Part shown: positions 32,765-41,812 of the stretch, piece by piece | How the letters are laid out: each line of letters opens with the position of its first letter | Numbering within the stretch: position 1 is the stretch's first letter | NCBI RefSeq assembly: GCF_009765375.1 | Contig: NZ_VTOK01000008.1 | Location: 66,982 to 130,981, forward strand | DNA: 64,000 bases | Source of the DNA: Alteribacillus sp. YIM 98480 | GTDB lineage: Bacteria > Bacillota > Bacilli > Bacillales > Marinococcaceae | Direction: 5' to 3' | Program-made: the position numbers and the translations under genes | Notes under the pieces: generated by a model | What the model was told of the DNA's origin: nothing | What the model saw: the letters and a program-made list of their open reading frames with translations, nothing else | Database searches by the model: none

Positions 32765-34984
32765 TTAAAAGCCGCCAGCGCCTCCGAACATCTGCGTGTA
32801 AAAATAATTGGCTTGTTCGTTTGCGCGTGCTATAGCTTGTTCCATAGCGGTAAATTGCCGCCAATAGCGGTCTTCGGTCTCGGAAAGACGCCGTTCAAAA
32901 TGAGAAATTTGGTCGTCGATATTGTTAATATTTCTCCCGAGAGTAAATTGATGGTTTTGTATTTTGCCCTTGAATCCGCCCGCTCGTTCAGCCAATGATT
33001 CGATTGCACTGTCAAGCGTGCCGCGAAGTCTTCTAGCTATACCCTGCTCTCGTCGTGTGTCCCCGTCCGCTGCAAACAGTTCAAAGACACTTTCTGCGTC
33101 GTTTTCAATCGCTTCACGCAGCTTCGTTTCATCTACCTCTAGTTTCCCGCGGTCCATGTAATTGCTTGTGGTAGAAATACCGATCGTTGTCAATTGATTG
33201 TAGGCAGTATCATATTCGGTGTCGACTCTTCCATAAAGATCAAGTCGGAATGTATCAGTAAAGCTGGAAATCGTGCGGTCGTTTTTAATTAACCCGCTTT
33301 TTGCTTTTTCTTCCCATAATTCAATTTCCCGATCCGTCATTGCTTGTTTTTGTTCATCGGTAAGCGGCGGATAATCACGGTAGCGATCTTCCCCTAATTT
33401 TTCGTTAATAGTGTCCAGCATATCGTTGTATTCATCGACAAATCCAGTAATAGTGTCAAAAATAGAATCTGTGTCGACAGAGGAACGAATCGAAACTGTT
33501 TCTTCTGATGCTGTAAAAGTATCTTTTAAGGTCATCGTCATACTGTTTACGGTAAATGTATTACTTGTTCGTTCGGTTTCCAATCCATTTAGAGTGAACT
33601 TGGCATTTTGTCCGCCTTGAAATCCAAGGTATGTAAAATTGCCGTTTTTATCTGTCTCACCGACTTCTTCCCCATCTACGGTAATCGTTTCATTCGCGAC
33701 GATTGCGCCTGTACTATCCTTTAGTACTCCCTCTTCTAATGTCCAATCATTAAATTCCGTTTTGTCTCCATTTGGATCAGTAATAACCAGATTTCCATCT
33801 GCATTCGTGCCCACATTAGAATTGGTCATTCCTAAGGCCTCTGTAAACAAAGTACCTTCGAAAATCATCTCTTCTCCATCGGTATTAAAATTTCCAGCTT
33901 CTGTGCGGTTAAAAGCAAGTTTGCCGGAAAAGTCATCGTAAAAGGCACTAACTCCAAGCGAAGAGCGGTTAATATCCTGCATAAGCTTGTCCATCGATTG
34001 GCTGCTTTGAACAATAAAACGATCTTTAACGGCTTCTCCCTGTTCGTTAAAGGTTGTCAAGCCGCCGCTCATATACTGCTGAGTATATGTCACGTCAACC
34101 GGTCCTTCTGTTTTAGCGCCTAAACGAATTTTCCCCGTTTCCGTGTCAACGTAAGCCTGATCGGCTGTCAATTCCACATCAGAATCGGTTATAATTTCGA
34201 GCGGACTGCCTCCATCTATAGTAACCGTCATAGAATCAGCGGCGATTGCTCCTTTTTTCAGTTGAAAACTATCTTTCGCTTCCGAGGGCGTAAACGTTTC
34301 AGAAGCGTCTTTTGTAAAATATTGAACAGAAATGTCTGAATCAGCAGCGAGCGCTTCGGAAAATGCAAAGTCGATTTTGTCGTTTTCTGCAGAAAAGCTG
34401 ACGCGTACTTGATTATCTTCTAAAGGTGTATCATCCGTTACTACGTCATACAGCTTGCCATTTACTGTAACTACCATATCTTCTGCAGCAGTATCCAGCA
34501 GATTTTCTTTTTCAATAGAAAATGTCTGCTGCCGATCATCCAACGTGATCGTTTCCTTCTCCACCATCCCTGCTTTCCAGTTATCTGAGCCTTCCCACTC
34601 TTGTGATGCCAGACTTTTCGAAGAATCAAAGGCAGAAGAGCCAATGCGGCTGCTGCTTGTTTGTGAAGCGGCTTGAGCGAGCTGCTTTACTTCTGATATT
34701 TGGTAGGAAGCATTTCCAGCTGTAGAAGATGCCGTTGCTGTAATGCGGCTATCGTCGGTGGAGGAAGCGGAACGGGCCCCCATATTCGCCCGGCGCATGA
34801 CCGTGTCAAAAATATTATTACGAAATTCGTCAAACAATCGGTTTATGCTGCGATATTCTTCCATCTGCCACTCTATTGTCTGACGTTTCTGTACCATTTT
34901 ATCCACGGGCACTCGCTCGGCCCGCATCAAATCTTTCACCATTTGATCAATATCCATACCAGACGCCATACCCGAAATCCTCAT
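32765..34984 (-). CDS. fliD: Flagellar filament cap protein FliD, long form
   Basis: A 739-residue cap protein. FliD_N motif RISGMASGMDIDQMVKDLMRAERVP at the start; a flagellin-IN type repeat (FTLNGLETERTSNTFTVNSMTMTLKDT) in the middle; FliD_C from about residue 510 with GLIKNDRTISSF, TTIGISTTSNYMDRGKLEVDETKL and the C-terminal helix MEQAIARANEQANYFYTQMFGG. It is about 210 residues longer than the second FliD at 42245, through an enlarged variable head (residues about 110-390). ATG 34984 is preceded by GAGAGG. A sigma-D promoter lies 66 bases upstream. Confidence 0.93.
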   Translation of the reverse strand: MRISGMASGMDIDQMVKDLMRAERVPVDKMVQKRQTIEWQMEEYRSINRLFDEFRNNIFDTVMRRANMGARSASSTDDSRITATASSTAGNASYQISEVKQLAQAASQTSSSRIGSSAFDSSKSLASQEWEGSDNWKAGMVEKETITLDDRQQTFSIEKENLLDTAAEDMVVTVNGKLYDVVTDDTPLEDNQVRVSFSAENDKIDFAFSEALAADSDISVQYFTKDASETFTPSEAKDSFQLKKGAIAADSMTVTIDGGSPLEIITDSDVELTADQAYVDTETGKIRLGAKTEGPVDVTYTQQYMSGGLTTFNEQGEAVKDRFIVQSSQSMDKLMQDINRSSLGVSAFYDDFSGKLAFNRTEAGNFNTDGEEMIFEGTLFTEALGMTNSNVGTNADGNLVITDPNGDKTEFNDWTLEEGVLKDSTGAIVANETITVDGEEVGETDKNGNFTYLGFQGGQNAKFTLNGLETERTSNTFTVNSMTMTLKDTFTASEETVSIRSSVDTDSIFDTITGFVDEYNDMLDTINEKLGEDRYRDYPPLTDEQKQAMTDREIELWEEKAKSGLIKNDRTISSFTDTFRLDLYGRVDTEYDTAYNQLTTIGISTTSNYMDRGKLEVDETKLREAIENDAESVFELFAADGDTRREQGIARRLRGTLDSAIESLAERAGGFKGKIQNHQFTLGRNINNIDDQISHFERRLSETEDRYWRQFTAMEQAIARANEQANYFYTQMFGGAGGF

Positions 34985-35049
34985 CGAATGTACGCCTCTC
35001 CTCTCTATATTCAATTGTCAATTTTAAATGAAGAAACTTCTTGTATTTT

Positions 35050-35076
35050 ATATCGGCTTGCCAGCGGTTTTATTTA
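35050..35076 (-). promoter_or_regulatory. Sigma-D (FliA-type) promoter for fliD-fliS-fliT
   Basis: On the minus strand TAAA, 15 bases, then GCCGATAT: a perfect match to the Bacillus sigma-D consensus, about 65 bases upstream of the fliD start. Confidence 0.85.
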
Positions 35077-35469
35077 GAAAATATTTGTAAAGTGCAAACG
35101 CCCTAAAAAAGTTCGCAACAGCCTGTGTTCCCCCCTACCAAAGCAGAACATTTGGATGTGGTAAAAGGCATGCCGCCAAGTTCAAATTGGGAAGTCTTGC
35201 AAAGGGAACCTTCCCTAAATTACAAAAGACAGTTCGTTAAATGATCATTTTTAAAAGCCTCCATGGAACCGACTAAATTTCCGCTTCATTTTAAATCATA
35301 AATGTCATGCGCTAATGGCTTTTCAAACAATCCCCTCTCTCTCATTCCAATGTTCTTAATAAAGAACATAAATTATCTTATTATACAAAATCCATAAGAC
35401 GCGTCCTCCTTTATGGGACATTAACATAAATGAATAAGTTCTATATAAAGAATTAACGAACAAAAAAAT

Positions 35470-35500
35470 ACTTCTCTCAAGAAACATCACTCGAGAGAAG
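35470..35500 (-). terminator. Terminator of the alpha/beta hydrolase gene
   Basis: CTTCTCTC...GAGAGAAG stem followed on the minus strand by ATTTTTTTG, about 22 bases after the stop. Confidence 0.8.
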
Positions 35501-35522
35501 CAAGGGAAAAGTAGAGATTTCA

Positions 35523-36368
35523 TTATAAAAGGTTTTGAAAATGGGAGATCGTTTCTTTCATGGCTTCGTCAAGCTGCGATGTCGTTTCGGTTAAAGGATG
35601 GCCAGCGTTAAACGTGTGATTTGCACCTTGAATAAGAGCTAAAGAGTGCCTGGAAGACGTTTTTTCCATTTTGTCCGCTCCTTTAACGAGCCACTCGCCA
35701 TCAGCATCCCCTTGTATGATACGAACGGGAGCTTTTAACGCTTCTAAATGGGTCAATAAATGAAAACGTTCTTTATTCGTTTCCATATCATCTAAAACAT
35801 CTGCCTTTAACGGCATGTTTTGATTGGTGCGCTTGTTTGCAATGTAACCGACGCCGCTCTCACGCATGTCTTTTTTTAGATCATCTCCAAAAAAGTCAAC
35901 ATCCCACACGCCATTCCACGTTACCACGGCTTTTACTTCTTCCGGATGTTCAGCTGCAAAAAGAAGCGCATTAGCCCCGCCGCGGCTGTGGCCAAGCACC
36001 CCGATTTGGTTAAGATCAAACTGCTTTGAAAAAGGCAGCTTTTCCTCTTTCATATGCTCAAACAAAACAGCCAAATCAGCTTGTTCTCGCGAATATGTAT
36101 TCACCGCGAATTTTTCGAGCTCATCAAAATCTTTCTCGTTCACTCCGTTGTGCGAAAAATTAAAACGAATCGCGTAAAAACCGGCGTTCGCTAATTCATC
36201 ACCGAGATAAGGAAAGAAATTCCAGTCTTTAAACCCTTTGAAACCGTGGCAAATGATCACGACGGGCTTTTTTGTACGTTCCATCGGTGCATGAACGTTT
36301 CCGCGAATATACAAATCATTTTCCATAGAAATCGTAAATGATTGATTCTCTATCGTATCAGATGACAT
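35523..36368 (-). CDS. Alpha/beta hydrolase (esterase/peptidase type)
   Basis: A 281-residue soluble enzyme. HGFKGFKDWNFFPYLGDELA holds the oxyanion-hole region, GHSRGG the nucleophile elbow (Ser), and ANHTFNAGHP the catalytic His. It resembles the dienelactone hydrolase/acylaminoacyl-peptidase-like families that cleave esters of small molecules. No signal peptide. It has its own terminator and lies between the fliD operon and tatC; a direct link with the Tat module is not shown. Confidence 0.8.
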   Translation of the reverse strand: MSSDTIENQSFTISMENDLYIRGNVHAPMERTKKPVVIICHGFKGFKDWNFFPYLGDELANAGFYAIRFNFSHNGVNEKDFDELEKFAVNTYSREQADLAVLFEHMKEEKLPFSKQFDLNQIGVLGHSRGGANALLFAAEHPEEVKAVVTWNGVWDVDFFGDDLKKDMRESGVGYIANKRTNQNMPLKADVLDDMETNKERFHLLTHLEALKAPVRIIQGDADGEWLVKGADKMEKTSSRHSLALIQGANHTFNAGHPLTETTSQLDEAMKETISHFQNLL

Positions 36369-36427
36369 CGATATCCCCTCCTAGATTGCATGTTATCATA
36401 CATTTTTTGAGAAGAGGGCGAGTGATA

Positions 36428-37138
36428 CTAATTTTTCTTTCTTCGATAAACCATTTGGGAAAGGATAATACTTACTTCGTATAAAATTAATAATGGTCCT
36501 ATAATTAAAACATCTGACAAAAAGTCCGGTGGTGAAATAAGTACAGATATGATGATAAGTATAAAATAAGCATATTTTCGATATGCCGCTAACTGATGAG
36601 GATTAATAATACCAAGGTGAGTAAGAAATAATACAATGACTGGCAATTCAAAAAAAAGAGCTAAAGGAACGGTTGCCTGGAATAAAAATTTAAAATATCG
36701 ATCTACCGTAAACATCGTTTCAAACTGCCCGTCTGCTATTCCCACCAAAAAATTCATCATTAAGGGAAAAACAATATAAAATCCAAAAGCAAGCCCTATA
36801 ACAAATAACAGTAAAAATACGGGTACATATAAAAATGTTGCTCGTTTTTCTTGTTTTTCCAAAGCAGGTGCAACAAAACTCCATAATTGATAAGCAGCGA
36901 TTGGAATAGTCAGTATAAGGGATGCCAGAGCGGCTAAAGCCACATACACCCACAGGATATCTCCCGGACCTAGCACTGCTAATTTGCCCTCCACGTCTTT
37001 TATCAAGAAACTATAAATTTGGTCTACAATTAGAAAGGATAACAAGAAAAAGAGAATGAAGCACCCGCCAGTTATGATGATTCTTATTCTTAATTCTTCT
37101 AAGTGATTTAACAATGGTGCCGACATTGCCTTTTCCAT
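36428..37138 (-). CDS. tatC: Twin-arginine translocase subunit TatC
   Basis: A 236-residue membrane protein with six transmembrane helices. MSAPLLNHLEELRIRI is the conserved cytoplasmic N-terminus of TatC, which recognises the RR signal; later KYAYFILIIISVLISPPDF lies near the fifth and sixth helices. TatC with TatA exports folded proteins. It is 265 bases downstream of tatA, behind a terminator, so it probably has its own promoter or relies on read-through. The nearest likely substrate is the twin-arginine amine oxidase at 38277-39896. Confidence 0.93.
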   Translation of the reverse strand: MEKAMSAPLLNHLEELRIRIIITGGCFILFFLLSFLIVDQIYSFLIKDVEGKLAVLGPGDILWVYVALAALASLILTIPIAAYQLWSFVAPALEKQEKRATFLYVPVFLLLFVIGLAFGFYIVFPLMMNFLVGIADGQFETMFTVDRYFKFLFQATVPLALFFELPVIVLFLTHLGIINPHQLAAYRKYAYFILIIISVLISPPDFLSDVLIIGPLLILYEVSIILSQMVYRRKKN

Positions 37139-37350
37139 AATTATTCCCCCTCTTCTTTTTAGAAAGCTCGGCTTAACGTGGAGTTTTTGGACAGCACCCG
37201 TAGTTTCACTAACACGTAAGCAGAAAACTCTGCTAGCACCAAGTCTTTAGGCAAAGGCGATTGCCTAGTTGCACTTATACTGATTTCCTCAACATTTTGA
37301 CGACGTCGTTGTTCATATACGCTAAAATTTTATACATCAGTGTAAAAAAA

Positions 37351-37391
37351 GAGCAGGCACTGTTCCTGTATGAAAGGTTTCAGTCCTGCTC
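37351..37391 (-). terminator. Terminator after tatA
   Basis: GAGCAGGCACTG / CAGTCCTGCTC stem followed on the minus strand by a run of seven T. It would separate the amine oxidase-ridA-tatA transcript from tatC, or attenuate it. Confidence 0.75.
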
Positions 37392-37402
37392 AGCAACACA
37401 CC

Positions 37403-37642
37403 TTAATTTGCTTTTCTATGTTCTTCCTTTGTTGTTAACGTATTGACTTTCTCACTTGCATATTCTCTATCATTTATTTCATCACTAGAATCATCAGACA
37501 CTAGTTCTTTTGTTGAATGTTTAAATTCATGTAGCGTTCTTCCAAAAGCCCGTCCGATTTCAGGTAGTTTGGAAGGACCAAATATAATCAAGGCAATAAC
37601 TAAAACCAATATCAACCCTGGTACACCAATATTTTGCAACAT
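37403..37642 (-). CDS. tatA: Sec-independent translocase subunit TatA
   Basis: A 79-residue protein with one N-terminal membrane helix ([27 protein letters not shown]), the conserved FGP-x-KLPE hinge, an amphipathic helix ([11 protein letters not shown]) and an acidic tail. TatA oligomers form the pore for folded proteins. It lies 23 bases after the RidA-like gene in the same transcript as the amine oxidase, an arrangement like the phoD-tatAd-tatCd unit of B. subtilis, in which a translocase is dedicated to a neighbouring substrate. Confidence 0.93.
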   Translation of the reverse strand: MLQNIGVPGLILVLVIALIIFGPSKLPEIGRAFGRTLHEFKHSTKELVSDDSSDEINDREYASEKVNTLTTKEEHRKAN

Positions 37643-37665
37643 AAATATACCCCTTTCATATTCTT

Positions 37666-38256
37666 CTATTTGTTGATTCTATTAGCCATTTCATTGGTTG
37701 GAGGATAAGCAGCAAAAGCTTCTATTTCAATTAACCAATCCTCATTGACAAGGCCAGCTACTCCTACTGTGGAACGAGCCGGTTTCACCGGATTTTCTTC
37801 GGTATCAAAGAATTCTGCATAAGCATCAAACCAGCCTTGAAAGTCAATTTCTCCGTCTTTATTTGGGTCAGGTGTGACATATACACGTAAATAAGTGACA
37901 TCTTCCATCGAAAGACCTTTTCCTTCTAAATCTTCTTCAAATTTTTCAAGAATTCCAATTGCTTGCTGCTTTGTATCTCCATATCTCTCGTACATATTAT
38001 CCCCATCCTCATCAATCATTGGAGGGACCGTACCGCTATAATGCAGCGTAGCTTGATTAGCTGGCATAGCTACTGATGAAGAGATAGAAGAAGATTCATT
38101 TCCATAAAACGTCACTTCTTTTGGTTCGATATTAGGATTTTCCCCCTTCCCTTCACTTGGAGAAGAGAATACGTTTGTACTGGTAGCACCTATAATGACT
38201 AATGACAGTATCACTGCCGTTACTATATTCTTTTTTATCAGATTTTTCATTTTCAC
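37666..38256 (-). CDS. Exported RidA-like (YjgF/UK114) protein
   Basis: A 196-residue protein. Residues 1-32 form a Sec-type signal ([31 protein letters not shown]). The rest (about 60-190) has the YjgF/RidA pattern: [91 protein letters not shown]. The arginine in KPARSTVGV is the conserved RidA catalytic arginine. RidA hydrolyses reactive imines to ketones and ammonia; most are cytosolic, and an exported one beside an exported amine oxidase suggests imine clearance outside the membrane. The gene is 20 bases after the oxidase and 23 bases before tatA. Confidence 0.85.
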   Translation of the reverse strand: MKMKNLIKKNIVTAVILSLVIIGATSTNVFSSPSEGKGENPNIEPKEVTFYGNESSSISSSVAMPANQATLHYSGTVPPMIDEDGDNMYERYGDTKQQAIGILEKFEEDLEGKGLSMEDVTYLRVYVTPDPNKDGEIDFQGWFDAYAEFFDTEENPVKPARSTVGVAGLVNEDWLIEIEAFAAYPPTNEMANRINK

Positions 38257-38276
38257 TTAATCTCCTTTATTGTTAA

Positions 38277-39896
38277 TTAACTAGCATTGGACGTAACTGG
38301 CTCTTCTTTTATGACACGCTGATGGATTTTGTCGACCACGTATTGGGCCGATTCAAATGCTCCAGCCATCCACCCCGTGTAATAACTCAAATGCTCTCCG
38401 GCAATATAAATTCGCCCATCCGGCTCTTTAAGAACTGGATAATACCTTTCTCGATCTTCCTGGCTGTAGCTAGCCCAGCCGCCAAGATTATATTTCACTT
38501 TATGCCATGCTACAGAAAAGGAGTTCTCAAATTCATCGGGATACGCAGGATGAATTTTTGTCCCTTGTTTTATGGCATGGGCTTCTCGTTCCTTTATGGA
38601 TAGGTCACCAATTTTTTCAGCATTTTCACCGAAATTATAATATCCGACTAAAATGCCTTTCTGGGACAAATAATCAGAGGACGGGTACCATATTTGAGTG
38701 ATATCCATATTGGTGTTTGTCATACCGCCATAAATGTTTTCGTCTTCTTCCCAAAACCTTCTTTTAAACTGCAAGGCAATTTTACCGGTACTTGCATAGT
38801 TAATACTTTTAATAGCTTCTGCCATTTCAGAGCTGAAATCAGCTGGAATATCTTTAAGTACTGGAAGAGGAATCGTGCATATGCAATAATCCCCGTTGAT
38901 TTCTTTGGGTCGGGACGAACGGTCTTTGTATACGACTCGTACACCATCTTCTGACTGGCGAATTTCTTGGACTTCTGTATGAAATGTGATCATGTTTTTC
39001 ACTTGTTTTTCAAATGCTTCTGGAATTTTGTCCATGCCGCCAACTGGCTGAAACATCATCATCTGCTGGTTAAAACTATATTCTGAACTAAAATTATTTC
39101 CGAAACCGGACTGGAGAAGAGCACTGAAGTCAAAAGGGTCTTCCATTACCCCTTCATCCACGCCAGGAAGAGTGTTATATCCACGAGCACTGGATCCTTC
39201 ATAAAATAAGTCTCGAGAAAGCCCACCTTCTGATCGAAGAAAAGAAGTAAGTCTTTCTTTATCTTCTGAAGTGAGAGGCTGATCTAAAGCGTTTTGATCG
39301 AGGGCTTTTGCAAGCAGTTCGGAAGTATACCCCCGCATATCCGCTTTGGCAGCACGTTTACGAATTTTTTTATTCGATAGTAAACCAACGTCTTCATTGT
39401 AGTAATAGGCCGCTTCATTGACATTGGTGAATGGTTCAATGGGAACACCCAATTCCCGGCAATAGTCCAGGGTGACGTGATGCTGAGGAATTCGTGCAGG
39501 CCCCGCGTTAAAATATAGATCCTTATCAAAGGAAGCTTTTTGAGTTACCCCGTCTGTGTCTGTTTCTTCCGTATTTTTTCTAACTGTCCAATTCCTGCCG
39601 CCAGACCTTCCCCGGGCTTCAAGGATTTGGCAATCATAGCCTGCTTTACTTAACTCATAAGCAGCAGCCATCCCAGCTAGCCCGCCTCCTAAAATAATAA
39701 TGCGTTTGCCGTTTTTCTGGACAGCAGATAAATCACTTTGTTTGGGAGGCTCAAACGAATTTGCGTTTACAGAAGGTGCTGATAATAATCCCAAACTTTG
39801 CATAGCTCCAAAAACAGTTACCGTGCCGCCGACTTTGCCTAATCCATTAAGAAACTGTCTTCGAGTAATGTCCTTATTGAATTGAGAATATTTCAT
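38277..39896 (-). CDS. Twin-arginine flavin amine oxidase
   Basis: A 539-residue FAD enzyme. The N-terminus has a Tat signal: ITRRQFLNGLGKVGGT then a hydrophobic stretch ending LLSAPSVNA. The FAD-binding fold is RIIILGGGLAGMAAAYELSKAGY plus LEARGRSGGR (about residues 62-98); the C-terminal FAD motif is IYIAGEHLSYYTGWMAGAFESA. This matches monoamine / L-amino acid oxidases, which turn amines to imines and hydrogen peroxide. Exported folded with FAD bound, it needs the Tat pathway, encoded just downstream. ATG 39896 follows AGGAGG by six bases; the open frame extends to 40049. Confidence 0.92.
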   Translation of the reverse strand: MKYSQFNKDITRRQFLNGLGKVGGTVTVFGAMQSLGLLSAPSVNANSFEPPKQSDLSAVQKNGKRIIILGGGLAGMAAAYELSKAGYDCQILEARGRSGGRNWTVRKNTEETDTDGVTQKASFDKDLYFNAGPARIPQHHVTLDYCRELGVPIEPFTNVNEAAYYYNEDVGLLSNKKIRKRAAKADMRGYTSELLAKALDQNALDQPLTSEDKERLTSFLRSEGGLSRDLFYEGSSARGYNTLPGVDEGVMEDPFDFSALLQSGFGNNFSSEYSFNQQMMMFQPVGGMDKIPEAFEKQVKNMITFHTEVQEIRQSEDGVRVVYKDRSSRPKEINGDYCICTIPLPVLKDIPADFSSEMAEAIKSINYASTGKIALQFKRRFWEEDENIYGGMTNTNMDITQIWYPSSDYLSQKGILVGYYNFGENAEKIGDLSIKEREAHAIKQGTKIHPAYPDEFENSFSVAWHKVKYNLGGWASYSQEDRERYYPVLKEPDGRIYIAGEHLSYYTGWMAGAFESAQYVVDKIHQRVIKEEPVTSNAS

Positions 39897-40002
39897 TTCA
39901 TTCCTCCTAAAAGTATTGATACGACGTGGTTGTACAGAACTATTTGGTTCCCCCCTTTCAACATTCACTTTAACTGAATATTTAGATAATAAAAATAATT
40001 CT

Positions 40003-40030
40003 GTTATATTAACTAACAATTTTTTTACAA
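40003..40030 (-). promoter_or_regulatory. Predicted sigma-A promoter of the amine oxidase operon
   Basis: On the minus strand TTGTAA (40025-40030), 16 bases, then TATAAC (40003-40008). The implied leader is about 100 bases long. Confidence 0.4.
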
Positions 40031-40160
40031 TTATGTACAAAATTCCCATTGATTTTTACATGGTGCAAACATTGGAGATAAAGCGTTTCATAACGTGTTG
40101 AAAAAATATGGCACATCCAGTCGACGGAAGTCTTTGTAAAATATACATTTCTCGAAATTA

Positions 40161-40246
40161 AGAAAAGCAAAAGCGCCCTGGTCAGCCGCGACAGGTTCTG
40201 GAGCTTTCGCGCAGGGTCGCCTGCGGCCCGGAGTCGAAAGGGAAGA
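40161..40246 (+). repeat. Family A repeat, sub-type B copy
   Basis: Shares AAAGCGCCCTGGTC, GCGACAGGTTCTGGAGC, CAGGGTCGCCTGCGG and GTCGAA with 18696-18780. The 3' module is absent. Confidence 0.75.
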
Positions 40247-40273
40247 CATAAGACGTTCAGCTAATTTAAATGA

Positions 40274-40372
40274 ACTTCTACTAAGATCGCACACGTCGAC
40301 GCATAGGATGTGCTAATGTCGCCAATGCCACAGGACGTGGCGTTTTTGGCGACGAGTGTGCAACGTAGAAGT
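40274..40372. repeat. Family B hairpin repeat, copy 2
   Basis: Outer arms ACTTCTAC (40274-40281) and GTAGAAGT (40365-40372). The core GCCACAGGACGTGGCG followed by TTTTTGGCGA (40327-40352) matches the reverse complement of the copy at 28875-28899. A further CAGGACGT-rich stretch continues to about 40465 (GGACGTCCTGTG near 40390, CGACAGGACGTTCG near 40447). Confidence 0.75.
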
Positions 40373-40485
40373 CACCACATCGTGTGGAAGGACGTCCTGT
40401 GACAACGCTGAACTGGCTTGCACAGGAGGTGTTGACTTTTGCGTTGCGACAGGACGTTCGCGGTTTTAGCAAAAGTTCCTCTTTC

Positions 40486-40558
40486 TCGTGTGCCCCTGAG
40501 CGGCTGGGCGCTGAAGCTAGACATCAAAAACGCCAACTATTTATAATTTCTTACCTTT
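40486..40558 (+). repeat. Family A repeat, 3'-only copy
   Basis: TCGTGTGCCCCTGAGCGGC to TTTCTTACCTTT, almost identical to 31692-31764. Its end overlaps the last codons and the stop of the small gene at 40541. Confidence 0.8.
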
Positions 40559-40804
40559 AAATAAAACCAGAGGTCTCCCCTCTGGCTTTTTCAGGCGTAA
40601 TGTGTTCGTATAGGAATCGCCGATAATACATTTTTCATTTTCAAAGAGCGAAGACCGCGTTTGGTGTGACACCATCCTAAATATGTCTTTTTCATTCATT
40701 CGGTGTACGGTCACGGGGCGATGGCTGAGTCTGCCGTCTTTTGCTTCATATATTATTTCCACTGGTTTCCCACTTGCTAATGCTCTTTTCAACACACCTT
40801 CCAT
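40541..40804 (-). CDS. Small hypothetical protein, possibly WYL-like
   Basis: An 87-residue product: MEGVLKRALASGKPVEIIYEAKDGRLSHRPVTVHRMNEKDIF. The pattern VEIIYEAKDG-x-SHRPVTV resembles the start of a WYL domain (an Sm-like ligand or nucleic-acid binding fold), but the protein is too short for a full WYL regulator. GGAGG lies six bases before the ATG at 40804. The last six residues and the stop codon come from the family A repeat, and a terminator hairpin is encoded within the C-terminal codons, so the 3' end may have been altered by repeat insertion. Confidence 0.55.
   Translation of the reverse strand: MEGVLKRALASGKPVEIIYEAKDGRLSHRPVTVHRMNEKDIFRMVSHQTRSSLFENEKCIIGDSYTNTLRLKKPEGRPLVLFKGKKL
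40567..40585 (-). terminator. Terminator inside the 3' end of the small gene
   Basis: CCAGAGG-TCTC-CCTCTGG stem followed by TTTTATTT on the minus strand, located before the stop codon at 40541. Transcripts would end before or at the stop unless read through. Confidence 0.6.
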
Positions 40805-41169
40805 GGGATCCCTCCATTCTTTCATTTCTTCTATTATACACGAACATAAGTTCTATATTAAACAATAGCCACCTTACAATTTTTATAAATTTTTATGTTT
40901 TTAATCTACTATATTATGGCTGCAGGAACTACCCGTTTACTTACTTAAAAGCTCGCTTATCGTCGTTCTTACTTCTTTGACATGGAGACATTCACTCCTA
41001 TGTCAATATTTCCAGAGGAAACTGCACCATCTCTACAATTCCTCCTATGTTCAAAAATAGTACCTCCAGCGTAAAGACAGGGCTGCGTACCCTTCTTTTT
41101 GAATCGGGGAAGATCATGAATCGTAAGGAAGCACATAAAATGTAATGAAACCAGCGGGAGGTGCTTGCA
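40805..41169. other. Divergent promoter region, one doubtful frame
   Basis: Lies between the small minus-strand gene and the L,D-transpeptidase gene. A minus-strand frame ending at 40969 (about 55 codons from an ATG at 41136) has protein-like composition (GTIFEHRRNC ... NIDIGVNVSMSKK) but no RBS; it could be a small spore-type gene or a remnant. Confidence 0.35.
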
Positions 41170-41664
41170 TTGATTCATACAGTTAAACCCGGTGAAACAC
41201 TGACTCAGATATCAAGGGATTACCGCACTCCCTTATCCGCCATCATTAGTGCAAACCCGTCGATTAATCCAAATGTTATTTACCCTGGTCAATCTATTGT
41301 CATACCAGGGTTTCCTGATCCCTACACCCTTCCATACCAGATTGAAGTATCCATTAATAATCGCTGGCTGCGGTTACTAAGAGATGGTGTCCTGCAAAAA
41401 CAGTATCCTATCGCGGTGGGAAGAATACTGTTTGATACACCTATAGGCAATTTTATCGTCATTAATAAAGCCCCTAATCCTGGAGGACCGTTTGGTACGA
41501 TGTGGATGAGTTTATCAAAACAGCATTACGGAATCCACGGAACAAATGACCCAAGTTCGATAGGTCAAGCGGTATCAAGAGGATGTATTCGAATGTATAA
41601 TCACGACGTGGAGGAACTAGCAAGTATTATACCAATAGGGACACCGGTTTCGATCCATCCATAG
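41170..41664 (+). CDS. LysM-L,D-transpeptidase (YkuD family)
   Basis: A 164-residue enzyme that forms or edits 3-3 peptidoglycan crosslinks, in Bacilli often in the spore cortex or coat. An N-terminal LysM ([32 protein letters not shown]...PGQSIVIP, about residues 1-50) is followed by a YkuD domain (about 55-160) with HGTND and the catalytic SRGCIRM (His and Cys present). I favour the TTG at 41170, eight bases after GGGAGG, over the GTG at 41161 that touches the RBS. No signal peptide is present, as in B. subtilis YkuD. Confidence 0.88.
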   Translation: MIHTVKPGETLTQISRDYRTPLSAIISANPSINPNVIYPGQSIVIPGFPDPYTLPYQIEVSINNRWLRLLRDGVLQKQYPIAVGRILFDTPIGNFIVINKAPNPGGPFGTMWMSLSKQHYGIHGTNDPSSIGQAVSRGCIRMYNHDVEELASIIPIGTPVSIHP

Positions 41665-41812
41665 TTTATTGGTGGCAGATATCTTTTAGGCGCCTATCTC
41701 CGGTTATGATTGAATATTAGGATACAATGAAAAATATCGAAAATATTGCAATAAATTAAAATATAAAGAGAAAAAATCCAAGATGACTCGATAAAAATAA
41801 CCAGAATTCTCT

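Larger units (their letters stand above)
34985..35522. other. Intergenic region with the fliD promoter
   Basis: Holds the sigma-D promoter (35050-35076) and the esterase terminator (35470-35500). No RBS-led frame is visible between. Confidence 0.55.

Noticed and set aside
40969-41136. Small minus-strand frame ending NIDIGVNVSMSKK
   Set aside because: Protein-like composition but no RBS and partial overlap with the L,D-transpeptidase leader; left as a note in the intergenic entry.
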